From Thermoproteota archaeon (GTDB taxonomy: Archaea; Thermoproteota; Methanomethylicia; Methanomethylicales; Methanomethylicaceae), in contig JASFYK010000012.1 of NCBI GenBank assembly GCA_030055545.1, forward strand, positions 1-16,940: 16,940 nt of DNA, given 5' to 3'. Below are positions 6,571 to 14,760 of the stretch, piece by piece (position 1 is the stretch's first letter; each line of letters starts with the position of its first letter). The position numbers and the translations under genes are program-made. The notes beneath the pieces were generated by a model that saw only the letters and a program-made list of their open reading frames with translations, searched no databases and was not told where the DNA came from.

Positions 6571-8364
6571 ATGTCGTCTTCTGGGGTCAGCTATCCTAAC
6601 GGCAGGTTTCGCGGGGGCGGAGACTTTTGCCTGGGATCTGACACCATAGTCGGAGGAGGCGCAAGGTCCCTGAGGGTGGACAAGGCCTCGTACCTGCCGG
6701 ACCCGAAAGTGAAAGGATTGCTGGTCAAGGCCTTTGCCGCGATGGCCAAGAAAGACCCCGATCTGCTGCAACAGCCGCCTGATGTGATAGAGCAGAGGCT
6801 GATGGAAACCGCATACGGCACCGATGAGAGGGGGTTGATGGATCTCTGGGACAGGGAAGATTTTTGGGACACGGCCTCCGCGGCGCACAACCTGGTCATG
6901 AGTTTGACAGGGGGCCTGCCGAACCCCGATCCGGGCGACAGAGCAATATATGTCAGCACAGGTGACAGAAAAACCAGCGGCGGGACAAAGCTTCTGGCCG
7001 CGGTGCTCGTAGGCGCCGTTCTGGCAGCGGCAACGGGATTGTATCTCTACGGGCGTCATCTTTACGGGCAATATCTGAAGGACCCGTCCAACCCGCAACC
7101 CGGCGACACCAATCCCCTGATCCCGCCACCTAACGATACTCCAGAAATAAAGTCAATAAAAGTGGCCAAGGTGCCTGAAGCAGGCAGGGTCAACGTGGAG
7201 GCAGAGATAAAGGACCTGGACGGGCTGAAGGAAGTCCTTATAGAGCTGAACGGAACCAACTCAAGCATGTCAAAATCATCAGTAAGCCCATCGGCACAGA
7301 CTGTTTACTACTCGAACATTAGCATGGGCGACAGGGAGGCTGTAATTCCGTTCAAGATATACGCCATAGATTCCAGGAACAACTCTGCAATAGAATCTGG
7401 AATGATAAACTGGAACAAGTCAGACTCCATGATAACATCGGCTTACCTCAATGGAAAGAATGCGACAATAGCCAGGCTTGTGACCGAATACATTCCTGGC
7501 ATGATGAACTATCCTTTGTCTTTTCTGCCCACTGTGGATGCAATATATTATGTCTGTTACAAGAATCCAGAATTATATAATCAGCTTATGAAAAAAGGGG
7601 AGGACTACTTGTGGAGGAATGGAATAGCCCCTGCTGTAAATTATGTGATAAAACTGGAGAACGAGGGAAAGATAGACGTGCTGGACAAAGTCCTCAGCAC
7701 GAACTCGACACTGGACAACCTGTTGAAACAGAAAGTGATATTTCCAATGGAGCTGTGCTGGAGCAACATGACAAGCGGACAAAGGGATGCAGGATGGTGG
7801 AAAATGCTTGATGTCTTGGAGTACAATACAAATCCAAGCCCTGCTCTGAACAACACGTCTCCGCAGGAATACATGGGCACACTGATCAGAAATCTTTATG
7901 ATGAGAAGGGCGGGGCATACGGAATGGCAGTAGATATCTATAGTGCTATAAGTGTGCCTTACTTCTCTTGGCCAAACTGCTACGATAAATACGAGGACAT
8001 GATTAGCGAGCTTAGGTCGTCCAACCAGGACCTGCCACTTTTCATCAAGGGCATACCTATATATATGTATGCAGAGGGAAAACAAACCCCGTTGAACTGC
8101 GAGCAGGGTACCCCATACTACTCTGTCCTGGTCGGCAGGGAGTTCGGCGTGCCTGTTGTGGTTCAAAGAGCGAACTATCCCGAAACCACTACCGGCCCAA
8201 AGGAATTTTGGCACGAAGAGCCTGCTGTATGGCTTGGTTCAGGAAAATTCTTTTGCTTCTGGTCTGACATCCCTACTCTTTTGTCAGATTATCCAGAAGA
8301 TGCAAAACCTGTCTTTATCAGGTTATGGAACTTTAATAACATGGAATATTTAGTTTCCAGGTGA
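6571..8364 (+). CDS. Membrane-anchored surface protein with candidate transglutaminase-like domain
   Basis: The 597-residue product has a cytoplasmic-looking N-terminal part (1-140), one membrane helix (about 141-160, LLAAVLVGAVLAAATGLYLY), a Pro/Asn linker (172-191), an Ig/fibronectin-like beta segment (about 192-285), and a C-terminal domain of about 300 residues. About ten N-x-S/T sequons occur, all after the membrane helix and none before it, which suggests an exported, glycosylated C-terminal part. Near the end, Cys510 (NCEQGTPYYSVLVGREFGVP), His548 (WHEEPAVWL) and Asp566 (FWSDIPT) have the order, spacing (38 and 18) and flanking pattern of the transglutaminase-like catalytic triad. That would make it a peptide-bond-acting or cross-linking enzyme at the cell surface. 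The overall protein is not recognised and the domain call is tentative. Confidence 0.7.
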   Translation: MSSSGVSYPNGRFRGGGDFCLGSDTIVGGGARSLRVDKASYLPDPKVKGLLVKAFAAMAKKDPDLLQQPPDVIEQRLMETAYGTDERGLMDLWDREDFWDTASAAHNLVMSLTGGLPNPDPGDRAIYVSTGDRKTSGGTKLLAAVLVGAVLAAATGLYLYGRHLYGQYLKDPSNPQPGDTNPLIPPPNDTPEIKSIKVAKVPEAGRVNVEAEIKDLDGLKEVLIELNGTNSSMSKSSVSPSAQTVYYSNISMGDREAVIPFKIYAIDSRNNSAIESGMINWNKSDSMITSAYLNGKNATIARLVTEYIPGMMNYPLSFLPTVDAIYYVCYKNPELYNQLMKKGEDYLWRNGIAPAVNYVIKLENEGKIDVLDKVLSTNSTLDNLLKQKVIFPMELCWSNMTSGQRDAGWWKMLDVLEYNTNPSPALNNTSPQEYMGTLIRNLYDEKGGAYGMAVDIYSAISVPYFSWPNCYDKYEDMISELRSSNQDLPLFIKGIPIYMYAEGKQTPLNCEQGTPYYSVLVGREFGVPVVVQRANYPETTTGPKEFWHEEPAVWLGSGKFFCFWSDIPTLLSDYPEDAKPVFIRLWNFNNMEYLVSR

Positions 8365-8381
8365 AGAACTGAAACCTGAGT

Positions 8382-8576
8382 TTAGCCGAAAGGTGCGCAG
8401 AGGTAAGTTGTGTTGTAGTCGTAGATGAAAGGATTGCCGCTTTTCATGCATTTCCCCCAATAATTATCTCTTTTGTCTATCTCAGTCGTGCAGCAATAGC
8501 CATCAACGCACTCAATTATAACTGCAAGGTCCGCAGACATCGCACTTATAAGTGGTGTCCACACGGCACTTAGCAT
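8382..8576 (-). CDS. Doubtful Cys-rich 64-residue ORF
   Basis: This frame is convergent with the surface-protein gene. It has five cysteines (23, 28, 29, 43, 60), including a CVDGYCC cluster of the kind seen in secreted disulfide-rich repeats, and one NTT sequon. No good ribosome site precedes the ATG, and a stop lies three codons upstream. It may be a small secreted protein, a remnant of a larger extracellular protein, or chance. Confidence 0.25.
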   Translation of the reverse strand: MLSAVWTPLISAMSADLAVIIECVDGYCCTTEIDKRDNYWGKCMKSGNPFIYDYNTTYLCAPFG

Positions 8577-9074
8577 ATGTGTTCAGAGGATCTGGTAATT
8601 ATGTCTTGGCCTATACAATAGATGCTATTTTACAGTTGTCTGCGTGTCGGTTATCTTGGAACAAGGGGGATCCGTGCTTCAAAGCACCGAGTGTGTTTAA
8701 ATCTTTCCCGCATTCGGAGCGTCATCCCCTCAATTCTTGTGAATCAGGTATCTAACATTACGCGGTAGGGGGATCAGGGCTTCCCCGATTTTCTTTCCCG
8801 TTTATTATTATTAAGATGGTGGTTGTTCCGCTACACTTTGCGTCCAACTGTAGCTTGATGGACAGAAAAGCCCATTCCGATGGTGTTCCCCCGTGCTTCA
8901 ATAAATATTCAACAAAAAGGGATAGAGATCCATCAACTCTTTCCAGGAATCCCCCCTTTTTTCCCAGAGATTACAAAAATAGCAGTTTAATTATTGCACT
9001 CGCCACGCAGTATCGGATGTGCGAATCCAGTCTTTCTGATTGTATGCAGGATCAAGAGACGGGGAGTGTTGATT
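8577..9074. other. Gene-poor stretch with short repeats and hairpins
   Basis: About 500 bases hold no convincing gene. CCGTGCTTCAA occurs twice (8672-8682 and 8891-8901). The first copy forms a perfect hairpin GTGCTT-CA-AAGCAC (8674-8687). GGGGA-TCAGGGCT-TCCCC (about 8770-8787) is followed by a T-rich run and could stop + strand transcription. A T5 tract on the minus strand near 8974-8978 could end the DUF169 message. No tRNA or mobile-element end is recognisable. Confidence 0.4.
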
Positions 9075-9836
9075 TCAGGAACTGCTTCTCTTTTCCGGAT
9101 ATGCCTCAAGGAAGATTCTCTTGCTCCTCGAATCAGATAGAGGTTTGCTCATCTTGATCAGCACTTCAACGGTCCTCTCCAAGAGCTTACCCGGAATCCC
9201 GACGAGCATCTCGCCCGGTCCTATGTCCGTAGCAGATCGGGAACCGTAGCAACCTAGCCCAATCTGAATCTCGTTCTTCAGGTAAGTCGAGACTGCGATG
9301 CCTGAGCAGACGCATGCCTCTGTCTGAAGGTCTATCTTCAGGTGATGCCCTTCAGGGTACGTCCAAGTTTGGCAAAGCCACATCGCCTGCTCTGGGTTAA
9401 CCCTTAATATTACTACATCCGGCTCCACCATCCCGAGCTCCAATGGGGCGACAAGGACATAAGATACCGAGCCTGGTATCATCTTGGTGTTGGCGCTGAG
9501 GCACTTGGTGGCGGCTTCAGGCTTCTCGAATAATCCGAGGGCATGGTGCACCTCTCCCCTGAATACTTTCTCCTTCACAGGTGCCCCAAAGGAAGCAGGT
9601 CCAGGTCCGCAAGCCATGTCAGTTGGCTGGACGGCAAGCGCCTTGCCCCACGTCGCCTCCATCACGGCCTGGCAAAACCTCATCTTTTTCTGGGGGATGG
9701 AGAATCCCTCTGGAACACTTTCCCCCGGTCTCAGGAACTTGACCGCAACTGGCGCCTTCTCTATCCCTAGCGTTTCAATCAGCTTCCTAGAGATCTCTCG
9801 TAGATCCAAAAGGCTCACCGAGTCATCTCTATCCAT
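9075..9836 (-). CDS. DUF169 family protein
   Basis: The 253-residue protein matches the uncharacterised DUF169 family of archaea and anaerobic bacteria. Typical segments are the APVAVKFL strand near residue 28, the Cys55 segment RFCQAVMEA, the MACGPGPASFG segment (74-84), CVCSGI (175-180), and GLGCYGSRSATDIGPGEMLV (from about 193) leading to GIPGKLLE. Seven cysteines are present (55, 76, 112, 155, 175, 177, 196), so metal or cluster binding is possible but unproven. The function of the family is not known to me. The gene lies 109 bases after the polymerase gene on the same strand. An AT-rich segment at 9841-9853 lies too close to ATG 9836 to be its TATA box, so a start further inside, such as GTG 9818, is possible. 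Confidence 0.8.
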   Translation of the reverse strand: MDRDDSVSLLDLREISRKLIETLGIEKAPVAVKFLRPGESVPEGFSIPQKKMRFCQAVMEATWGKALAVQPTDMACGPGPASFGAPVKEKVFRGEVHHALGLFEKPEAATKCLSANTKMIPGSVSYVLVAPLELGMVEPDVVILRVNPEQAMWLCQTWTYPEGHHLKIDLQTEACVCSGIAVSTYLKNEIQIGLGCYGSRSATDIGPGEMLVGIPGKLLERTVEVLIKMSKPLSDSRSKRIFLEAYPEKRSSS

Positions 9837-9891
9837 AGAAAAAATAAACTTTTTCAGTATTCGTTGGTGGTGCCTGTTAGTTTTTACTTTC

Positions 9892-9901
9892 CGTCATGAC
9901 G
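9892..9901. promoter_or_regulatory. Palindrome upstream of the DUF169 gene
   Basis: CGTCATGACG is a perfect ten-base palindrome flanked by TTTC and AAAC, about 56-65 bases upstream of the DUF169 start. It resembles a dimer operator but could also be chance. A shorter AGGGCCCT palindrome lies nearby at about 9927-9934. Confidence 0.25.
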
Positions 9902-9945
9902 AAACAGAAGCCCTTCCAGTTAATTTAGGGCCCTTCAAAATCCCT

Positions 9946-11040
9946 CTAGAGGTAGCCTGAAAGGGTTTTCTGCCCTTTCTCTCTACGGGTGAAATCGGAT
10001 ATATGGATCCCGATCCTCCTGAGCTCCTTATCTGTGCTCTGGACGAACTTTTTGATCAGCTCTGCGCTCTCCTTCTTAAGGATTCCCAAGTCATCGGTGT
10101 GCGCTGGCAGACTCTTCGTCCTTGTCCTAATTCCGAGGTCAGCGGTGATTGCAATGATACCGATCGTCCTGAAGAGGATGCCTTCCCCTAATGCCTTTTT
10201 GTGGATTTCTTCGCAGACCTCTTCTATCCTGGGCAGCAACGCTTTCAGGTCCCTGGTGTTTTCCTTCAGAGTGATTATCCTGCTCAACGATCCCGCCTCT
10301 GCCCTTCCTTGAACGGGATCTTCGTCCTCTCCCCTTGCGGCAGCATGCAGGTATGCGCCGAGGCTCTCTCCGAACTCGTCAACAAGTCTCACCGGGTCGA
10401 AGCGTGCAAGGTCTCTGACGGTCTTGATCCCCAGGTGCTCGAGGCGTTCAGCAGTCTTTTTTCCTACTTTAGGGATCTTGTCAACCGGCAGGGGCGCGAT
10501 GAAAGATTCAACGTTTTCTGGTCTGACTACCAGCAAGCCGTCTGGCTTTGCGGCATCCGAGGCCATCTTTGCAATTATCTTGTTCGGACCAACCCCGACT
10601 GTTAGCCTGAGTCCTTCCTCCTGAAGCACTCTCGTCTTGAGATCCCTTGCCAGTTGCTCAGCTTCCCCGAAGTCTTCCACCCTGTTGCTGACGTCGAGAT
10701 ATGCCTCATCCAAACCAACCTGCTCCAGCTGATCTGAATATTCCTTGAGGATAGTCATGACCCGTCCAGAGACTGCCTTGTAATACGCAAAGTCCACAGG
10801 CAGGAAGATTGCACCAATTCCAGCAAGCCTCTTCTTTGCTAATGCGATGGGCATCCCCGATCTCACTCCGTATCTTCTGGCTTCATAGTTAGCAGTCGCA
10901 ACCACGCCGCTATCTTCGGTCCTTCCCGAGTAGACACAGACCACTACTGGCTTATCCCTCAGCGAGGGGTTCCTGAGCTCTTCCGCTTGACTATAGAAGT
11001 AATCGAGGTCTGCCAGGAGGATTACCCGCCCAGCGCTCAA
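9946..11040 (-). CDS. dinB: Y-family DNA polymerase IV (Dpo4/DinB-like)
   Basis: This 364-residue translesion polymerase extends primers past damaged bases with low fidelity. The palm metal ligands are Asp11 in ADLDYFY and Asp111-Glu112 in GLDEAYLDVS; Tyr16 is the likely steric gate against ribonucleotides. CVYSGRTEDSGVVATANYEARRYG is close to the Sulfolobus Dpo4 sequence, here read from about residue 35. The thumb helix-hairpin-helix segment DKIPKVGKKTAERLEHLG and a little-finger domain follow. The last eight residues, QKTLSGYL, match a PCNA-interacting peptide, so the enzyme is probably recruited to the sliding clamp. The start is a TTG with GGAGGGC 5 bases upstream. All catalytic residues are present. 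Confidence 0.93.
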   Translation of the reverse strand: MSAGRVILLADLDYFYSQAEELRNPSLRDKPVVVCVYSGRTEDSGVVATANYEARRYGVRSGMPIALAKKRLAGIGAIFLPVDFAYYKAVSGRVMTILKEYSDQLEQVGLDEAYLDVSNRVEDFGEAEQLARDLKTRVLQEEGLRLTVGVGPNKIIAKMASDAAKPDGLLVVRPENVESFIAPLPVDKIPKVGKKTAERLEHLGIKTVRDLARFDPVRLVDEFGESLGAYLHAAARGEDEDPVQGRAEAGSLSRIITLKENTRDLKALLPRIEEVCEEIHKKALGEGILFRTIGIIAITADLGIRTRTKSLPAHTDDLGILKKESAELIKKFVQSTDKELRRIGIHISDFTRREKGQKTLSGYL

Positions 11041-11082
11041 GTTACGCCCTCCGGAATTTGGTTACGAGAGCTCGGATGCGCC

Positions 11083-11104
11083 CGAAACGCCTTTTGGCGG
11101 TTCG
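11083..11104. repeat. Nine-base-pair hairpin before the polymerase gene
   Basis: CGAAACGCC-TTTT-GGCGGTTCG forms a stem of nine pairs with one internal mismatch and a four-base loop, in the 84-base gap between the SecB-like gene and the polymerase gene. In the minus-strand message it could end transcription of the upstream gene or shape the leader of the polymerase message. Confidence 0.4.
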
Positions 11105-11124
11105 AGCGTCCAGGCGCAATCACC

Positions 11125-11544
11125 TTAGGCTATGTAGCTGGGGCTCTTCCCTTTCGTGGCTTCCTGTTGCTGAATGGTCGGGAGCGGTATAGGAGGCGGG
11201 ATGTTGAGGGACCTGGCAAGGAAGATCCCTTCGATAAAGGAGATGTTTGAGATAGACTGGAGCACCATCGGCGGAAGAAGCTTCTTCTCTTCGAAGTTTT
11301 TCTTTATCTCTTCGAGCTCTTTCTCGCTCCCTGAAACTCTGGCTACACCCTTCAGTATGAGGTTGGCTACCGCTGGGCTGTAATTCACTGCAAAAACGAA
11401 GCCAACCTCCAACATTCCATGTGCCTGCGTTATCTTTGTGATACTGATGTTTGTAGTGACCTGAAGGTTAGATATCCCGCCTTCTAGGTCCATCAATCTC
11501 TCGCCAGAAATTTGGCTGAGGCTCACATTTACGATATTGACCAT
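11125..11544 (-). CDS. Small conserved archaeal protein, possibly SecB-like fold
   Basis: The 139-residue product starts with beta-rich segments (LQVTTNISITKI, MLEVGFVFAVNYSPAVANLILKGVARV), then an acidic/basic helix (SEKELEEIKKNFEEK), then a hydrophobic helix LQSISNISFIEGIFLARSLN and a proline stop PPPIPLP. This order of an antiparallel sheet whose strands are followed by a helix and a C-terminal proline segment is like the SecB chaperone fold, which has distant archaeal members. The assignment is tentative. It is not a membrane protein. It has its own TATA-like box and no clear functional link to its neighbours. Confidence 0.6.
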   Translation of the reverse strand: MVNIVNVSLSQISGERLMDLEGGISNLQVTTNISITKITQAHGMLEVGFVFAVNYSPAVANLILKGVARVSGSEKELEEIKKNFEEKKLLPPMVLQSISNISFIEGIFLARSLNIPPPIPLPTIQQQEATKGKSPSYIA

Positions 11545-11580
11545 GCTGGATGAACACCAACTATACCGTAAAGAACATTG

Positions 11581-11590
11581 CTATTTAACT
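11581..11590 (-). promoter_or_regulatory. TATA box of the SecB-like gene
   Basis: AGTTAAATAG on the minus strand is centred about 41 bases before ATG 11544 and predicts initiation near 11560. GGTG (11558-11555) lies 10 bases before the ATG. Confidence 0.4.
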
Positions 11591-11609
11591 CTTGTATCCA
11601 ATTTCCAGC

Positions 11610-12716
11610 TCATTTCCCCATCGCATTTTCCTTCTTGGACCGTAAGCTTGACTCATAAAATGGTATTCTGGAGATCTTGCACATTTTCGGCTCTCCCCTC
11701 ACCCTAACATAGACCGCAGATCCGACTTCTAGCCGCCTCGAGGAGTAGCCGAGTCCTATTCCTACACCTAGTGTGGGGGAAAAGGTTCCGCTAGTTATCT
11801 CCCCCGCCTCTTCGCCGTCTACGAATATGGGATAGCCCTCCCTTGGCACCCCCTTCTCTTCCATCCTGATCCCCACGAGGAATTTTCTCCTCCCTGACCG
11901 CATGATCTCCAAAATCGCTTCCTTGCCTATGAAGTCGCCCTTTTCCATCGCAACTGCAAAGCCCAATCCTGCGTCTATTGGCGTAACCGACTCGCTGAGT
12001 TCCTTGCCATAAAGGGGCAGCCCGGCCTCAATCCTGAGGACGTCCCTGGCCCCCAGACCTGCTGGCTTGAACCCTGCCCGGATGAGTCCATCCCAGATCT
12101 TCTCGGCACCATCAAGACTGAAAAATGTGGCCTCAAACCCGTCCTCGCCCGTGTAGCCAGTCCTTGTCACAAACGCCTCCTTGCCGAGTATCTTTGCCCA
12201 TTCCCCCCTGAACCTCCGTATCTTTGAGAGATCCTCGTTGCAGACTCCCTGTAGCCGCTCTTGGGAGTCTGGTCCCTGCAACGCGAGCATTAATGATGAA
12301 TCTGAAAGATCCTCCACACCAGCATCGAATTTTCCCCGCTGAGTGATTAGCCACCCGAGATCGAAATCCCTTCTGGAGGCATTCCCGACTAAAAGGAAAC
12401 TGCTCTCGCCAACCCTGAAGACTATCGCGTCCTCAAGGACTCCGCCTTTCTCGTTGCAGAGCAGGCAATATTTCCCCTGCTTCAGATCAAGGGATGATGC
12501 CCAAGCTGTGGTCACGCGGTCAAGCAGGTCAGCGCTACCCGGTCCTCTGACCAGGAACCTGCCCATATGCGAAACGTCAAAAATCGAAGCAGCCTTTCTG
12601 GTATTTAGAACTTCTTTGATTATGCCTTCATACAATATGGGCAACTCGAAGCCCGCGAATTCCCCCATCTGGGCTGACTTTGCATGGACACAGTGGAGGG
12701 GCGTCCTCTTTGCCAT
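11610..12716 (-). CDS. gcvT: GcvT-type aminomethyltransferase
   Basis: The 368-residue protein is the tetrahydrofolate/tetrahydromethanopterin-dependent aminomethyltransferase (T protein) of the glycine cleavage system, which takes the methylamine from the lipoyl H protein, releasing ammonia. Typical segments are MAKRTPLHCVHAKSAQMGEFAGFE at the start, FDVSHMGRF, GGVLEDAIVF with the catalytic aspartate at residue 96, TRTGYTGEDGFE and LGARDVLRIEAGLPLYG. ATG 12716 is chosen because it opens with the family N-terminus; an in-frame ATG at 12776 would add 20 basic, non-conserved residues. The P, H and L proteins are not in the window, so it may work with partners elsewhere or act on another methylated substrate. 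Confidence 0.85.
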   Translation of the reverse strand: MAKRTPLHCVHAKSAQMGEFAGFELPILYEGIIKEVLNTRKAASIFDVSHMGRFLVRGPGSADLLDRVTTAWASSLDLKQGKYCLLCNEKGGVLEDAIVFRVGESSFLLVGNASRRDFDLGWLITQRGKFDAGVEDLSDSSLMLALQGPDSQERLQGVCNEDLSKIRRFRGEWAKILGKEAFVTRTGYTGEDGFEATFFSLDGAEKIWDGLIRAGFKPAGLGARDVLRIEAGLPLYGKELSESVTPIDAGLGFAVAMEKGDFIGKEAILEIMRSGRRKFLVGIRMEEKGVPREGYPIFVDGEEAGEITSGTFSPTLGVGIGLGYSSRRLEVGSAVYVRVRGEPKMCKISRIPFYESSLRSKKENAMGK

Positions 12717-12783
12717 TCGTCTACGCCGCCTAGTGTAATCTGCACTGCTTGGCTTGCCTACGTCTTTACCTATCATTCTTGGC

Positions 12784-12791
12784 AGATAAAA
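12784..12791 (-). promoter_or_regulatory. TATA-like box upstream of gcvT
   Basis: CCTTTTATCT on the minus strand lies between the upstream stop (12810) and gcvT. Initiation about 25 bases further on would fall near 12762, inside the longer gcvT reading frame. This supports the start at 12716. Confidence 0.35.
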
Positions 12792-12809
12792 GGTGATCGG
12801 AAAAGGTCG

Positions 12810-14759
12810 TTACCAGAATGTGAAGCCATCCAACCTCGTAGCATTCTCCCTGAATGATTCGGATCTCAGGCAGCTGATGAACTCCTTCACCGAATCTTTG
12901 TCCTTGCTCTCAGGGTTAACCACGAAATCATACTCTTCGTCGGCGAGTGGTATGAAGTCGAGCCCATACGCTACCGCAGCCCCCTTCACGCATACCCCCA
13001 GATCTGCCCGCCCTTGGCACACTGCGGCGGCTACTGAAGAATGCGTCTTGAACTCTGACCTGTACCCCCTTATCCTTGCAACCAGATCTTTGAATTCGAG
13101 GCCAAGCTCATCCGAGATCCCCTTTAGCATCCGGTCTGTAAGGATCCGTGTCCCGGATCCTCTATTCCTATTCGCGAAGATCAGATCTCCCCGGATTAGA
13201 TCTTGCAGCCCTTTAACGCCCTTCGGGTTGCCTCTCTGGATTGCGATCCCCTGTGCCCTCCTGTAGCCCTTCACAAGGCACCAATCGGGGAGCCCTGCCC
13301 TCCTGACATGCTGCTTGTTGTAGGTCAGCGTCTCCTCGTCCAATAGATGTATTCCGGCTAAGTCGCATTCACCTCTTGCTACCGCAGTAAGGCCGCCCAT
13401 GGATCCCACGTTCAGCGCCCTTGCGCTTATGCCTCTTTTCTCGAACAATGTTTCCAGGAGCAGATCCAGTGCAGGGCAATGACTGCCCATAACCAGGAGA
13501 TCCTCCGTTATCTCCTGCTCACCGAAGAGTCTGATTTTGACAACTTCACCACGCTCGATGTACTCGACATCCTCCGGCAAGACGACATAGCCGTCCGCCC
13601 TGGCAAGCGTCCCTACAGCTCCAGAGCTTGCAATTATGGGATAAGCCTTCTCCCTTCTCCCCTTTAGCACATGCACGGGGAGGAACCATTTCCTTCCCTT
13701 AGAGGCGTTCACCCTTTGGGTAATCTCGGCCTGAGTCACAATTTCGCTTCTCCCCTTCACCATTGACATCCTCTGTATCAGGGGCTTGACTAATTGGCTG
13801 AAAACCATCAACGCTGAGACCGGATAGCCTGGGAGGCCTATGACGGCTTTGCCCTTGTGCACAGCCAGGACCGTGGGCTTGCCTGGCTTAATCTTCAGTC
13901 CGTGGGCAAGAATTCCCGGATCGCAGAGATCCCCGATCGCCTTGTAGACGGAATCCCCAAGGCCAGCCGAAGTGCCGCCCGATATGAGTATAAGATCCAT
14001 GCTGTCTATTGCTGCCCTGAGAGCTCTCTTAATCTCCTCCGGATTGTCCCCTACCCTTTCTATGAAAGACGGTAAACCCCCCGCCTCTGCAACTGCAGCC
14101 ATAAGCATCTGGGAGTTCACATCGTATATTTTCCCGGGAGAGAGCTCGAGTCCTGGTTCGACCAGCTCATTACCAGTGGATATTATGCCTATCTTCGGCT
14201 TGCCATATACCTCGACCTCGCCTAACCCTGCGGCAGAGAGCAGCGCCACTTCCCTAGTGCCGATGAATGAGCCCCTCCTAAGCACCACCTCCCCGATCTC
14301 TAAGTCCGACCCCGCATGGGCAACATTCTCGCCGGGGGTTACTGCTTTGTAGACATCGATAAAGTCGTCATGTCGCGAAGTGTACTCAACCATCAATACT
14401 GCATCTGCCCCCCTGGGCAGTGGCGCACCGGTCGCTATCTCAACGCAGGATCCATCGATTACTTCCCCTCTGAAGGTGGAGCCTGCATCTACCCTGCCGA
14501 CCACTCTTATCCTGAGAGGGGTGTTTTCGCTCGCTCCTTCGGTATCAGATGATACAACTGCATAGCCGTCCATCTCTGCCCTGTCGAAAGGAGGCAAGTC
14601 AGTTCTTGAATACACTGTCTTAGCTAGGATCCTCCCAAACGCTTGGCTGATCAAGACCCTCTCCTGATCCGGGGTGCGGGTCACTTTATCCATCAGCATT
14701 CTTGACGCGTCCTCAAGGGTCACAAGCCTGTGGAAGATCCTCCTATCATCAGCTTTCAA
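12810..14759 (-). CDS. MoeA fused to a periplasmic-binding-like domain
   Basis: The 649-residue protein has two parts. Residues about 1-405 are MoeA, the molybdenum/tungsten insertase that places metal on adenylylated molybdopterin: LPPFDRAEMDGYAV, VLMVEYT, STGNELV, ISGGTSAGLGD, KPGKPTVLAVH and GLPGYPVSALM are all present. The C-terminal part (about 415-649) is a PBP-like/LysR-substrate-type domain with MGSHCPALDLLLE, GGLTAVARGECDLAGIHLLD and RNRGSGTR, which may sense metal or cofactor. This fusion is known in archaea. TTG 14759 is chosen because GGTGA lies 5 bases upstream within the stop of the first moeA and the product then starts MKADDRRIFHRLV; a TTG at 14780 is less likely. The two moeA genes are translationally coupled. 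Confidence 0.85.
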   Translation of the reverse strand: MKADDRRIFHRLVTLEDASRMLMDKVTRTPDQERVLISQAFGRILAKTVYSRTDLPPFDRAEMDGYAVVSSDTEGASENTPLRIRVVGRVDAGSTFRGEVIDGSCVEIATGAPLPRGADAVLMVEYTSRHDDFIDVYKAVTPGENVAHAGSDLEIGEVVLRRGSFIGTREVALLSAAGLGEVEVYGKPKIGIISTGNELVEPGLELSPGKIYDVNSQMLMAAVAEAGGLPSFIERVGDNPEEIKRALRAAIDSMDLILISGGTSAGLGDSVYKAIGDLCDPGILAHGLKIKPGKPTVLAVHKGKAVIGLPGYPVSALMVFSQLVKPLIQRMSMVKGRSEIVTQAEITQRVNASKGRKWFLPVHVLKGRREKAYPIIASSGAVGTLARADGYVVLPEDVEYIERGEVVKIRLFGEQEITEDLLVMGSHCPALDLLLETLFEKRGISARALNVGSMGGLTAVARGECDLAGIHLLDEETLTYNKQHVRRAGLPDWCLVKGYRRAQGIAIQRGNPKGVKGLQDLIRGDLIFANRNRGSGTRILTDRMLKGISDELGLEFKDLVARIRGYRSEFKTHSSVAAAVCQGRADLGVCVKGAAVAYGLDFIPLADEEYDFVVNPESKDKDSVKEFISCLRSESFRENATRLDGFTFW

Positions 14760-14760
14760 C

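Noticed and set aside
6326..6649. 107-codon + strand frame before and into the surface-protein gene
   Set aside because: It overlaps the start of the well-supported gene in another frame and its composition looks random.
8816..9157. 113-codon + strand frame
   Set aside because: It overlaps the 3' end of the DUF169 gene, has no ribosome site or TATA box at the right distance and no recognisable pattern.
11095..11115. GGTTCGA motif suggesting a tRNA T-arm
   Set aside because: The flanking bases do not form the five-pair T stem and no acceptor or anticodon arm can be built around it.
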